This document shows, piece by piece, positions 41,666-50,798 of a stretch of 64,000 nucleotides of DNA. Each line of letters starts with the position of its first letter. The first letter of the stretch is position 1. The notes below the pieces were generated by a model. The model did not search any database and was not told the origin of the DNA. It saw only the letters and a program-made list of their open reading frames with translations. A program made the translations under genes and the position numbers. This DNA comes from an uncultured Bacteroidales bacterium (GTDB taxonomy: Bacteria; Bacteroidota; Bacteroidia; Bacteroidales; F082), in NCBI GenBank assembly GCA_905234765.1, contig CAJOIF010000005.1, positions 61,558 to 125,557 of the forward strand, in the 5' to 3' direction.

Positions 41666-42232
41666 TCACTTCTTTTTCTTCACCGAGAAGCCAAAGCCTC
41701 CGATTTTCTCGCCCAAGCCGTAGTATTTCCCATGTGAATAGGCCAAAGGCCGTGCGTGGTTAAGTTGGAAGGCACCTGTGCCCTTGTCGATAAGGTTCTC
41801 CTCCGCATCGATGGCCACCACATTGGCGATGAACATGTCGTGCGAACCGAGTTCCTTCACCTCCACTACCTTGCACTCAATACACAGCGGCGACTCCTTA
41901 ATCAAAGGGGCTTTCACCATTTGTGCCGGCTCAGTGTGCAGGTGCATCTCCTTGAACTTATTATAGTCACGGCCCGAGCGCACACCGCACCAGTCGGTGG
42001 CAGCAGCCAATTCCTCCGTCGTCAGGTTGATGACGAACTCTTTGTTTTTCATGATGAGATCGTGCGAATGGCGTTCCTTACGGACGGAGATGTAGCACAT
42101 GGGCGGGTCGGAGCAAATCGTGCCAGTCCAGCCGATGGTGATGATGTTATAGTTTTCCTCGCAGTCGCCGCAGGTTACCATCACGGCGGGCAAGGGGTAA
42201 ATCAACGTGCCTGGTTTAAAGGGGATTTTCAT
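41666..42232 (-). CDS. Flavin reductase-like FMN-binding protein
   Basis: This 188-residue protein belongs to the flavin reductase-like family with a split-barrel FMN-binding fold. Typical segments are PLPAVMVTCGD, NIITIGWTGTICSDPPMCYISVRKERHSH, KEFVINLTTEELAAATDWCGVRSGRDYNKF and ESPLCIECKV. The family is often found in anaerobes as a flavin-dependent oxidoreductase of unknown substrate, and seldom as a true free-flavin reductase. It precedes tilS with a 3-nt gap. No signal peptide is present. Confidence 0.88.
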   Translation of the reverse strand: MKIPFKPGTLIYPLPAVMVTCGDCEENYNIITIGWTGTICSDPPMCYISVRKERHSHDLIMKNKEFVINLTTEELAAATDWCGVRSGRDYNKFKEMHLHTEPAQMVKAPLIKESPLCIECKVVEVKELGSHDMFIANVVAIDAEENLIDKGTGAFQLNHARPLAYSHGKYYGLGEKIGGFGFSVKKKK

Positions 42233-42257
42233 ATTGTCATTTTTTGTTTTTACGAAT

Positions 42258-42286
42258 GTAGGGCTGTCACAATGTGGCAGCCCTAC
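42258..42286. repeat. Dispersed hairpin repeat (GTAGGGCTGTC...GGCAGCCCTAC)
   Basis: GTAGGGCTG and CAGCCCTAC form arms around TCACAATGTGG. A related hairpin lies at about 7264-7290. It lies between the flavin reductase and korB and may act as a terminator for korB. Confidence 0.65.
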
Positions 42287-42307
42287 AACGAAACCAACAA
42301 TGTCGGT

Positions 42308-43299
42308 TTATTCAATCGTCCAAGTCGAACCGCTGTTCAGCAGGTCATCCATGTTGTGGATCTTCGAGGCAGCCTTCTCGTTGGCGATGACCTCGTCGAG
42401 ACTTTCGTTGAAGGTCGGGGCCTTCACGTCGCGGATGACACCGATGGCCACGGGGAAATGAGGCGGCATCATGTGTGCCAGCATCATGTGGATACCCGTG
42501 TCTTCGGTGGTCTTGTCGTGGACGAGCAGGTCCTTCTCGGTGATGCCGTTCTCGCCAATGGTGACCACTTCAAGTTGGTTGCCATTGAGGCGGATACCCT
42601 TGTCGCGGTTCTTGCCGAAGATGAGCGGCTGACCGTGGACGCACTTCACCTGCATGTCGTCGCGGACGTCCTTGCCAGTGATATTCTCATGCACGCCGTT
42701 GGAGAAGATCATGCAGTTTTGCAGGACCTCGGTCACGGCGATACCATCGTGCTTGTACGACTCCATGAAGATTTCGCTCAGCTCCTTGGGGTTGATATCC
42801 ACGCCACGGGCAAAGAAGGTAGCCTTGGCACCAATGGCGAGTTCGCCAGGATTGAACGGGTCTTCGTAAGTACCTTGCGGCGAAGTCTTGGTCTTCGTGC
42901 CACGGAAGGTGCAGGGCGAGAACTGACCCTTGGTCATACCATAGATACGGTTGTTGAACAGGATCAGGTTGATGTCGATGTTACGACGGCAGGCGTGGAT
43001 GAAGTGGTTGCCACCGATGGCGGTGCAGTCGCCGTCGCCGCGCCAGTGGCGGCAGCGGCAGCACGACCGTGGATGCTATGGAAACCATAGGTATTCATGT
43101 AGTAAGGGAAGCGCGAGGAGCAGCCGATGCCGGAAACGACAACGATGTCTTCCTTCTTCTTACCCAACTTCGGGAAAATGTCTTGAACGGCCTTCAAGAT
43201 GGCGTGGTCACCACAACCGGGGCACCATTTCACCACCTGATCGCTTGCAAAATCCTCTTTGGTCAGCATGACCTCTTGTTCGATATTCTGATTTTCCAT
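42308..43299 (-). pseudogene. korB: 2-oxoacid:ferredoxin oxidoreductase beta subunit, frame broken
   Basis: KorB is the thiamine-diphosphate subunit that decarboxylates 2-oxoglutarate (or a related 2-oxoacid) and reduces ferredoxin. The start ([17 protein letters not shown]...[18 protein letters not shown]) and [24 protein letters not shown] are normal. The other frame supplies [20 protein letters not shown], the metal-binding ExtGDGD-type motif, and then NNRIYGMTKGQFSPC through a proper C-terminus. Between [10 protein letters not shown] and GDGDC about 14 codons expected in the family are missing, with only two extra bases in their place, so the two halves are in different frames. The break is near 43040-43055 in a GC-rich run. 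It may be a real deletion or an assembly error. korA lies seven bases upstream. Confidence 0.85.
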
Positions 43300-43306
43300 A
43301 GTCGTA

Positions 43307-45146
43307 TTATTTTAAAAGGTCGTTAAACTTAGCTTCAAGCTCGCCGATGGTGAACGGCAGGCCCATCACCTTATTGAATTGCTCGCACTTGTACTCGGGG
43401 AAGTTCATGCGCAGGTACTTGGCGAACTGGCCGCGGTTGATCGCAGACCACGATCTTCTTGTGACCTTTCAGCACTTCCTCAGTGTTGCGCGGCAATGGC
43501 ATGATGTAGTCGAAGTGGGCGTGAGCAATGCTCTTGCCTTCTTCCATCAGGCCCTCGACGGCGGTGCGGACGGTACCGTAGGTGCCACCCCAGCTCACCA
43601 CGAGGAGGTCGGCGTTCTTGTCGCCATAGATTTCCTGCAGCGGGATGTCGTTGGCCACGCGGTTGATCTTCTCCTCACGGAGTTCAGTCATGATCTGGTG
43701 GTTCTCAGGATTGGTGGACAAGTTGCCCTTGCCGTTTTCCTTTTCCAGACCGCCGACGCGGTGACGCAGGCCAGGTGTGCCCGGAATAGCCCATTCGCGG
43801 CGGAGCCATTTCTCATCGCGGCGATAAGGCATGTAGTCCGGGTCGTTAGCTTTGGCCAGCGGAGGCGTGATGCTCGGCAGGTCGGCCATCTTGGGGATGC
43901 GGAACACCTCGGAGCCGTTACCCAGTGAACCGTCGCTGAGCATAATGACAGGCGTCATGTGCTCCATGGCGATACGGGCAGCTTCGTAAGCGGTGTAGAA
44001 GCAACCGGCAGAGCTGCGGGCAGCGATGACCACGAGCGGAGCGTCGCCATTACGGCCGTAGAGGGCCTGCATCAGGTCGCTCTGTTCCATCTTGGTCGGC
44101 AGACCCGTGGAAGGACCGCCACGCTGCACGTCGATGATGACCAGCGGAAGCTCAGTCATCACGGCGAGACCCATGGCTTCGCTCTTCAGCGAGAGACCAG
44201 GACCGGAGGTCGTCGTCACGGCGAGGCAGCCCGTGTAGGCAGCACCAATGGACGACATGATGCCGGCGATCTCGTCTTCAGCCTGATAGGCCTTGACGTT
44301 GAGGTTCTTGTATTTGGTCAGTTCGGCCAAAATGTCAGTGGCAGGCGTGATGGGATAGGAACCGAGGAAAATCGGGCGGCCCGACTTCTCGGAAGCGGCC
44401 ATCAAACCCCAAGCAGCGGCAGTGTTGCCAGTGATGTTGCGGTACTTGCCCTTCTCGAGGTCAGCGGCTTCCACACGGTAGGTGTTGGTGAAGAGCTCCC
44501 AAGTGTCAGCATAGTGGTAACCGGCATCCAAAACGGTGCGATTAGCCTTGATCACTTGGTCCTTGCCTTTGAACTTGGTCTCGAAGTAGGCATAAACGGT
44601 GTCGAGTTCACGGTTGAAGAGGTACATCACGATGCCAAGGGCAAACATGTTCTTCGACTTGAGCATCGACTTGTTGTCCATGCCGAAGTCCTTCAGGGCT
44701 TCCTTGGTGAGTTCCGAAATAGGGGCTTTGACCACCTGATAGTCGGCGAGGGTGCCGTCGACGGTCGGGTCGTCATCGTAACCAGCCTTTTCCAAGGCCT
44801 TTTCAGTCACCGAGTCGGAGTCGAAGATGATGATGGTGCCTGGGCGGAGCCAGCGCATGTTCGCCTTGATGGAGGCGGGGTTCATGGCCACGAGGACGTC
44901 GCAGAGGTCGCCGGTGGTGTGAACGGGTTTGTGTCCGAAATGAACTTGGAAGCCAGAGACGCCAGCCACCGTGCCTTGAGGCGGGCGGATTTCAGCCGGA
45001 TAGTCCGGGAAGGTGGCGAAATCGTTTCCGGCAAATGCTGTTGAGTCCGAAAATAGATTTCCGGTAAGTTGCATACCATCGCCCGAGTCGCCCGAAAAAC
45101 GGATGACGACATGTTCAAGGGCAACAACTTTGGTTTTAGCTGTCAT
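43307..45146 (-). CDS. korA: 2-oxoacid:ferredoxin oxidoreductase gamma-alpha fusion, frameshifted near 3' end
   Basis: This is the KorA type with an N-terminal gamma domain ([36 protein letters not shown]) fused to the alpha domain ([54 protein letters not shown]). It reads open from 45146 to KIVVCDQ. At about 43440 two bases appear to be missing (CAA CCGC where CAA AAC CGC is expected), and the frame that begins 43371 ends in a false tail. In the other frame the normal ending [20 protein letters not shown] continues to TAA at 43307. I give the corrected extent. A -7 box (TACCTTTG) lies at 45210. Together with korB it suggests two independent frame errors in one operon. Confidence 0.87.
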
Positions 45147-45209
45147 ATTAGTTGATTTTAAGATTTAATACTTCAAAAACCTAAAGCTTTACAAGCTTCA
45201 AATTCGGTG

Positions 45210-45217
45210 CAAAGGTA
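45210..45217 (-). promoter_or_regulatory. korA -7 box (TACCTTTG)
   Basis: On the reverse strand TACCTTTG followed by CACC lies 64 nt before the korA start. Confidence 0.6.
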
Positions 45218-45371
45218 AGCAATAAAAAGGTGCAAACTCAAAGAATTTAGTGTTTTATTTTCCTTTTTGGAAGTGAATTCACACCATGTTCACTATCAAC
45301 GATTTAAACACTATTCTTATTTAGACTGATTAAAAATTTCCAATTTGGTCGCAATGGAATGAAAGTTGTAG

Positions 45372-45379
45372 TATTTTTG
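45372..45379 (+). promoter_or_regulatory. Ferredoxin gene -7 box (TATTTTTG)
   Basis: TATTTTTG fits the -7 consensus. The expected transcription start falls at or in the inverted repeat just downstream. The rest of the interval 45147-45433 holds no gene. Confidence 0.65.
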
Positions 45380-45381
45380 CC

Positions 45382-45398
45382 GTGTCGAAAATCGACAC
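45382..45398. promoter_or_regulatory. Inverted repeat at the ferredoxin transcription start
   Basis: GTGTCGA, AAA, TCGACAC is a perfect 7-bp inverted repeat three bases after the -7 box. It could be an operator, or a stabilising hairpin at the 5' end of the ferredoxin mRNA. Confidence 0.5.
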
Positions 45399-45421
45399 TT
45401 AAACCAAGAAAACTAACTTAA

Positions 45422-45601
<180 letters not shown>

Positions 45602-45634
45602 TCTCTTTGAAATGGAACTGCATTAAAAGAAAGA

Positions 45635-45693
45635 AAAGCCTGCCAAAACTCCCTCTGACCTTTCAGGGCGAGAAAAAAGGCAGGCTTTTTTTT
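45635..45693 (+). terminator. Intrinsic terminator after the ferredoxin gene
   Basis: AAAGCCTGCC and GGCAGGCTTT form 10-bp arms around a long loop and are followed by eight T residues. Confidence 0.85.
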
Positions 45694-45735
45694 GATATTT
45701 TTGGCAGTTTTGAAAAGTTTGGCAAAGATTTTGCT

Positions 45736-45743
45736 TATCTTTG
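45736..45743 (+). promoter_or_regulatory. -7 box (TATCTTTG) for the lipoprotein gene at 45806
   Basis: TATCTTTG followed by CCTC lies 62 nt before the ATG. Confidence 0.6.
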
Positions 45744-45805
45744 CCTCGTTCTTTGAAACAGAAAACCTTTAATTCACTTATTATTAACTTAAAACAACAA
45801 AAAAA

Positions 45806-46615
45806 ATGAAAAAATTAGCTTTGGCACTTGTTTGCCTCGTTGGTGTTGCGTTCTTCGCAAGCTGCAACAAGACTGTTGAAAATCCCGAGCCTACCATTTC
45901 GATCTACGAAGAGGAAGGTTTTGTGAAAGACGGTGACGTTGTTGACCTCAACACTGAAATCCAATTCGGCTTTGTCATGGCCTCCAACGCTGAAACCGAA
46001 AAGGAACTCAAATCACTGACCATTAAGATCGGTGAAGCTCAAGAGACTATTGACCTGCCAGGTCTGACCGAGTACACCTACAAAGACGCTATTACTTTCA
46101 CTCTGGAAGCCAGAGACATCGTCGCTGAAGGTGTCATCGAAGCCACTGTGATCGACGAAGACGGCGAAACCGCCACTGCCACCATCACTCTGAGCCTCAA
46201 CGAAGCCGCTCAACCGCTTACGAGCACTCCTATTGAGTGGGTTAAGACTGGCCACAATGCCCAAGACCTTTCCGCTTATGGCCTGTTCTGGAAAGAACTG
46301 AATTTCAAGTCTCCTTTCACCCACATCGTTCCTGCTGACAATTGCACTATGTACCTCGTCGAGGATGGTGCTGCTGCCTACGAAAGCATCAAAACAGATG
46401 TTGACCTGGCTAGCTATTATAACAACCTTGTTGAAACCAGCCGCCCCTGCGATGATTACGACAAGATTGATTGCAACCAAAGTGGCACCTACAAGAACAT
46501 GCTCATCACTAAAGATGCCGCTGGCAACTTCCACGCCATCTTCATTGATCGTGCTGAAATCACGACTCCCTCTGGTTTAGGCACCCGCATCACCATCACT
46601 GGTGAAGCCAAATAA
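45806..46615 (+). CDS. Exported lipoprotein of unknown function
   Basis: This 269-residue lipoprotein has an SPII signal (KKLALALVCLVGVAFFASC, Cys at residue 20). A beta-sandwich-like acidic domain follows (PTISIYEEEGFVKDGDVVDL, then ITFTLEARDIVAEG and ATATITLSLNEAAQ) to about residue 135. A second domain (STPIEWVKTGHNAQDLSAYGLFW...) continues to the end. This layout (PKD/Ig-like plus a unique C-terminal part) is common in Bacteroidetes surface lipoproteins, but I do not recognise the second domain. It has its own promoter and terminator and so is monocistronic. Confidence 0.75.
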   Translation: MKKLALALVCLVGVAFFASCNKTVENPEPTISIYEEEGFVKDGDVVDLNTEIQFGFVMASNAETEKELKSLTIKIGEAQETIDLPGLTEYTYKDAITFTLEARDIVAEGVIEATVIDEDGETATATITLSLNEAAQPLTSTPIEWVKTGHNAQDLSAYGLFWKELNFKSPFTHIVPADNCTMYLVEDGAAAYESIKTDVDLASYYNNLVETSRPCDDYDKIDCNQSGTYKNMLITKDAAGNFHAIFIDRAEITTPSGLGTRITITGEAK

Positions 46616-46635
46616 ATTAAGCGTTTCACGCATAA

Positions 46636-46663
46636 AAAAGGAGCGTCAATCGACGCTCCTTTT
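46636..46663. terminator. Bidirectional intrinsic terminator
   Basis: AAGGAGCGTC and GACGCTCCTT arms with A- and T-runs on either side lie between the convergent lipoprotein and GH2 genes. Confidence 0.85.
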
Positions 46664-46671
46664 TTGTTGTA

Positions 46672-48480
46672 TCACTCAGCCAACGCGTGACTGACTTTCC
46701 GATTGATTTGCAGTACTCGTTTTTCGTCCAACTTAATCACCTTACGGTCGTAGGTCATCAAGCCGTTGAGTTCAGTCTCACAATCGGTGGTCTGCGTGTA
46801 GACCGCTGCCGAGAAGCCTTGAAAGGCCATTCTATAAAGCTGCTCGGCATATTCCACATAGGTGTCGGTCACCTTCTCCTCTGAATCAAACTCCACATAG
46901 CCCCAACCTTGGTCTTTCACCCAAGTGTGGTCTTCCACCTTGCGTCCGATACCGCCGTATTCACCCAAAACCGTAGCACGGATCGGGTCGTAAAGCACCA
47001 TCTTCGGCTCGGGATAATGGTGCAGGTCGAGGATATCACCACACTGATAGAAATTGCCGCCCGAAGCAGGATTCACCAAACGCGTCGGGTCGAGTTTCTT
47101 GGTCATTTCAACGATTTCAGGAGTCTTGAACTGGCCCCACGACTCGTTGAACGGCACCCAAACGCCGATGCACGGCTGCGACTTCAAACTATTGACTATC
47201 TCAGTCCATTCCTTTTTGTAACACTCTTCCGATTCAAGGCTGCGTAAACTCTCAGGACCTTGGTAGTATTGCGTCGTCTGCCACTCTGGGCCTCGACCAC
47301 CGCTCGGCATGTCCTGCCAAACGATAATACCGAGGCGATCGCAATGGTAGTACCACCGCGCCGGCTCCACTTTCACGTGCTTGCGGATCATATTAAAGCC
47401 CAAATCCTTGGTCTTCTGTATGTCATAGGCCAACGCCTCATCAGTAGGCGCAGTGTAGAGGCCATCAGGCCACCAGCCTTGGTCAAGGGGACCGAAGTGG
47501 AAGATGGGCAGACCATTCAAGGTGAGACGCACGATACCGTTGTCGTCACGCTGTGTACCGAAACTGCGCATGGCAAAATAGCTGTCGACGGCATCAACCA
47601 CCCTTCCCCTGCGTAGCACGCTGACTCTCATATCATAGAGATACGGAAGGTCGGGCGACCAACGGAAGAAATCCTCTGGCATGTTCACTTCAACGGCCTG
47701 TCCATTGATAGACCTGCCCGTTGCCACCAGTTCGCCTTCATACGAGACTTCCACCTGATACATGTCGTCCTTGGTCGGGTTGGAGAAATTCACCTCCACA
47801 CTGACCGTCGCCTTGTCGAAATCGGGCGTGGTGACAAGGTTTTGGATATAGTCTTCAGGCACATTCTCAAGCCACACCGTCTGCCAAATGCCCGTCACCG
47901 AAGTGTAGAAAATGCCACGCGGCTTGATGACTTGCTTGCCATGCGGGATATGGCTGCTGTTGGTCGGATCCCAAACGCGGACAACAATGGAGTTTTGTTT
48001 GCCTTTCAAGGCTTGGGTAATATCGAAGGTGAAAGGCGTATAACCACCTGTGTGTGAGCCGACTTTGATGTCGTTCACCCATACGTCTGTCATCCAGTCG
48101 ACGGCACCGAAATGCAACAAAACGCGGCCCGTTTTCCAATTAGCAGGCACAGAGAAGGTCTTCTGATACCACAAAGCATTGTCGGGTCCGACCTCCTTCT
48201 GCACACCCGACAACGACGACTCGATGCAGAACGGCACAAGGATGTCGCCTTCATACTTTTGAGGTGCCTTCTCCCCTTTGGTCGTGATGGCGTACTGCCA
48301 AAGTCCATTAAGGTTCTTCCATTCGGGGCGCACCATCATCGGGCGAGGGTATTCAGGAAGAGCGTTTTCTGGCGAGACCTTTTCCGCCCATTGGGTTTTA
48401 ATTCTGTCGCCAGCAGGGGCATATTGCGCCAGGGCCATGTTTGCCAATAGCAATAAGATAAGTAAAAGTTTGATTTTCAT
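46672..48480 (-). CDS. Glycoside hydrolase family 2 enzyme, exported
   Basis: This 602-residue enzyme has a signal peptide (KIKLLLILLLLANMALAQ) and the GH2 layout. A jelly-roll sugar-binding domain (RPMMVRPEWKNLNGLWQYAI, LLHFGAVDWMTDVWVND, GYTPFTFDIT) comes first, then an Ig-like domain. A TIM barrel follows with NMIRKHVKVEPARWYYHCDRLGIIVWQDMPSG and PFNESWGQF, where the Glu of NES is the acid/base. The nucleophile Glu is probably in VLGEYGG. Activity may be beta-galactosidase, beta-glucuronidase or beta-mannosidase; the sequence does not tell which. It acts in the periplasm. It is alone on its strand, with a terminator after it. Confidence 0.9.
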   Translation of the reverse strand: MKIKLLLILLLLANMALAQYAPAGDRIKTQWAEKVSPENALPEYPRPMMVRPEWKNLNGLWQYAITTKGEKAPQKYEGDILVPFCIESSLSGVQKEVGPDNALWYQKTFSVPANWKTGRVLLHFGAVDWMTDVWVNDIKVGSHTGGYTPFTFDITQALKGKQNSIVVRVWDPTNSSHIPHGKQVIKPRGIFYTSVTGIWQTVWLENVPEDYIQNLVTTPDFDKATVSVEVNFSNPTKDDMYQVEVSYEGELVATGRSINGQAVEVNMPEDFFRWSPDLPYLYDMRVSVLRRGRVVDAVDSYFAMRSFGTQRDDNGIVRLTLNGLPIFHFGPLDQGWWPDGLYTAPTDEALAYDIQKTKDLGFNMIRKHVKVEPARWYYHCDRLGIIVWQDMPSGGRGPEWQTTQYYQGPESLRSLESEECYKKEWTEIVNSLKSQPCIGVWVPFNESWGQFKTPEIVEMTKKLDPTRLVNPASGGNFYQCGDILDLHHYPEPKMVLYDPIRATVLGEYGGIGRKVEDHTWVKDQGWGYVEFDSEEKVTDTYVEYAEQLYRMAFQGFSAAVYTQTTDCETELNGLMTYDRKVIKLDEKRVLQINRKVSHALAE

Positions 48481-48507
48481 TTGTATTGTTGTTTTTATTC
48501 AGTCGGG

Positions 48508-48570
48508 CCTTCGACAGGCTCAGGCTCCTTCACATTTTGACTTTCAAAAGTTTCTGAGCTTGTCGAAAGG
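48508..48570. repeat. Dispersed inverted repeat (CCTTCGACAGGCTCAG)
   Basis: CCTTCGACAGGCTCAG (48508-48523) and CTGAGCTTGTCGAAAGG (48554-48570) are inverted copies separated by 30 nt. They could form a stem in either transcript. This motif is a familiar dispersed type in Bacteroidetes intergenic DNA. Confidence 0.7.
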
Positions 48571-48574
48571 GCGT

Positions 48575-48985
48575 TTATTCATCAGACATCTCTTTATTAA
48601 ACGCTTCGGTGGCGGCGATAAGACTGTGTACAGCACGTGGAATCAATTCCTCAACTTGTGGTGTGGCATCAAGCACCTGCTCGAAGCACATCCACACCGA
48701 AGCGCCTTTTTCCTTGCCGTCCTCGTAGTCGTAAAGAACCGCCTTCACCACCTTATAGTTCCAGTTGATGTTGTTGCAGGCCATGATGGCTTTGGCGAAA
48801 TTGTCGTCAGTCACATCAAAAACACCTGGAAGAATGAGACGGAAAAACGAAGGGTCGTCGGCATCGTTCCAAAGGAGGAAATTCCAGCCTTCGTAGAGGA
48901 AGTTCAAGCCCAAGTCGTTCTTTTTTGAAGCGACTCCTTGTGCCTTCAGGTACTTAGACACCCATGTCTTAACATTCATCGCCAT
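48575..48985 (-). CDS. Small acidic protein (YbjN-like fold?) paired with the kinase-AAA gene
   Basis: This 136-residue protein has no signal peptide. It reads as an alpha/beta chaperone-like fold: WVSKYLKAQGVASKKNDLGL, NFLYEGWNFLLWNDADD, FFRLILPGVFDVTDDNFAKA and NNINWNYKVVKAVLYDYEDG. A helical tail (PQVEELIPRAVHSLIAATEAF) follows. The pattern resembles the YbjN / type III secretion chaperone-like group, with low certainty. Its start overlaps the kinase-AAA stop by one base, so they are translationally coupled. That makes a partner or adaptor role for the fusion protein plausible. Confidence 0.6.
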   Translation of the reverse strand: MAMNVKTWVSKYLKAQGVASKKNDLGLNFLYEGWNFLLWNDADDPSFFRLILPGVFDVTDDNFAKAIMACNNINWNYKVVKAVLYDYEDGKEKGASVWMCFEQVLDATPQVEELIPRAVHSLIAATEAFNKEMSDE

Positions 48986-50727
48986 TATTTCTTGTTGAAT
49001 CCAATGCGCGTCTTGGTAGAATAGGTCGGGTTCTTGTATTTCAGCACGTCGATAAGAATCTTCTGCGAAATCGGGACATCATTGTAGGCAGCGGTCATGG
49101 CAGCCTCGTTGACGGCTTCGGTGATATCGCCCGCGTTGAAGTCATCCGACAACTTTGCAAGCTCATCAAAATCAAGTTCCTCACAGGGACGCTCTTTCAG
49201 GTGAGCCATGAAGATGTCCTTGCGCGCCTCGAAGTCAGGTTGTGGCACGAAAAACACGCGGTCAAAGCAGCCGATACGCATGATGGACTGGTCGATGAGA
49301 TCGGGACGGTTGGTGGTAGCCACCACAAGGACACCCTTCTTGGAGCACTCGTTCATCATACCGTACAAAGCCGAAATCTGCGGGGTGACGTTCTCCTCAC
49401 CTTCACCATTCGGGTTGGGCGCCAAAAACTCCAGCTCATCAATACAAATAACAAACGGTGCCTTGTTTTCGGCGGCATCAAACACCCGTTGCAGGTTGTC
49501 CAACACACCTTCTTGATAGATATGACCCATCTCGGGGCCACTGATGACGGTATAATTGAAGCCCAATTCTTCGGCAAAACTCCTCAACACAAGGCTCTTA
49601 CCGCAGCCTGGAGGTCCATAGAGCAACACGCCATTAATGGCCGGTAGTTTGTATTGCTTGGCTTTCTCCGGGTTTTGCAAAGCAAAGAGCACCTCCTTAC
49701 GCAACTGTTCTTTCAGTTCATTGCGTCCCGTAACATTGTCGAAGCCGCTGCCCGAACCTTTTTTGAACGTAATCGGCACCACATTGTCATTCTGGTTTTT
49801 GTTTTCCTCATCAGGCTTTTTTGCCTCTTCCATGCGTTTTACCAAATTCGGCATCAGCTGTTCAATCAAGGCTTGCGAGAACTCTTCTGCCGTACCAAAA
49901 CGGTCGTCGGGATTCTTTGCCAAAGCCTTCAGCAGGATAGCCTTCATATAATCAGGCAGTTTAACATCGTCCATCTCCAAAACGAGGTCTTGCTTTCTCG
50001 CTTTCTTCACCGCATCGGCAATCTTCTGCTTGTCGCCGTCAAAAGTCCTCAAATCCATGTCCTCCCACGGTGACTTGCCAAAGATGAGGAAATAAAGGAG
50101 CGCACCAGTGGAAAAGATATCGCTCTTCACGGTGTAGACCGCACGGAAGGTCTCGGGAGCGCGGAAATAAGGCATCAGATCCTCGTCAACGAAAGTCGGG
50201 CGACCTTTGACCATATAAGAGATGTGTCCCAAGTCGATGATAGTAGGCATCAGCATACCGTCTTCCATCTCCTGAAGCATGATGTTTGACGGACGGATAT
50301 CATTGTGTATCAATGCGCGGGAATGGATGAACGACAGCCCACCCAGTACACAAAGCGTGATTTGCACCGCATCTTCAAGGTCGAAACGACCTTCTCCTCG
50401 AACGGAGTCATAGAGCGTCATGCCGCGATAGAACTCGGTAACCAAATAATGGTATACAGCATTGCCTTTTTTCACCTCTCCGTTGTCGACATAGCGGACA
50501 ACGTTCTGGTTCTCTTCGGTGTTCAATTCCTTGCACAACTGGATTTCGTATACCTCTTTGCCTTCGAAGAGTTGCTCGTGCGGGATGCTACCGAGGTCGT
50601 ACATCTTCATGAAATACATCATGTCGTCTGGACCGAGCGCCGTATATGACTCAGCCACAATACCTTTCTTTATGAACGAGTTGATGACATACTTGCCAAT
50701 CTTCTCCCCTTTCTTGAATGTTTCCAT
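48985..50727 (-). CDS. Protein kinase-AAA+ ATPase fusion
   Basis: This 580-residue protein joins two enzymes. The N-terminal half (about 1-290) is a Hanks-type kinase-like domain with the ATP-binding Lys in YFMKMYDLG, catalytic loop RALIHNDIRPSNIMLQ (HND in place of the usual HRD) and IIDLGHIS (DLG in place of DFG). YFRAPETFR and DIFSTGALLYFLIFGKSPW complete it. The C-terminal half (about 320-580) is a Cdc48/FtsH/spastin-type AAA+ ATPase with YGPPGCGKSL, ICIDELEFL, ATTNRPDLIDQSI and FNAGDITEAVNEAAM. Kinase and AAA+ domains in one chain are rare. I start at the ATG at 50727; the longer frame starts with TTG over a -7-like box (GACCTTTG). Confidence 0.87.
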   Translation of the reverse strand: METFKKGEKIGKYVINSFIKKGIVAESYTALGPDDMMYFMKMYDLGSIPHEQLFEGKEVYEIQLCKELNTEENQNVVRYVDNGEVKKGNAVYHYLVTEFYRGMTLYDSVRGEGRFDLEDAVQITLCVLGGLSFIHSRALIHNDIRPSNIMLQEMEDGMLMPTIIDLGHISYMVKGRPTFVDEDLMPYFRAPETFRAVYTVKSDIFSTGALLYFLIFGKSPWEDMDLRTFDGDKQKIADAVKKARKQDLVLEMDDVKLPDYMKAILLKALAKNPDDRFGTAEEFSQALIEQLMPNLVKRMEEAKKPDEENKNQNDNVVPITFKKGSGSGFDNVTGRNELKEQLRKEVLFALQNPEKAKQYKLPAINGVLLYGPPGCGKSLVLRSFAEELGFNYTVISGPEMGHIYQEGVLDNLQRVFDAAENKAPFVICIDELEFLAPNPNGEGEENVTPQISALYGMMNECSKKGVLVVATTNRPDLIDQSIMRIGCFDRVFFVPQPDFEARKDIFMAHLKERPCEELDFDELAKLSDDFNAGDITEAVNEAAMTAAYNDVPISQKILIDVLKYKNPTYSTKTRIGFNKK

Positions 50728-50798
50728 AGCGAAAATTTTATTGGGCAAAGGTCACGATTTAATTTGAACTTTGCAAGATTTGTAGAAATTTTTCCTAA

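Noticed and set aside
41756..43090. 444-codon open frame on the + strand
   Set aside because: It is antisense to the flavin reductase and korB genes, has no signal or domain, and is opposite genes with clear family motifs.
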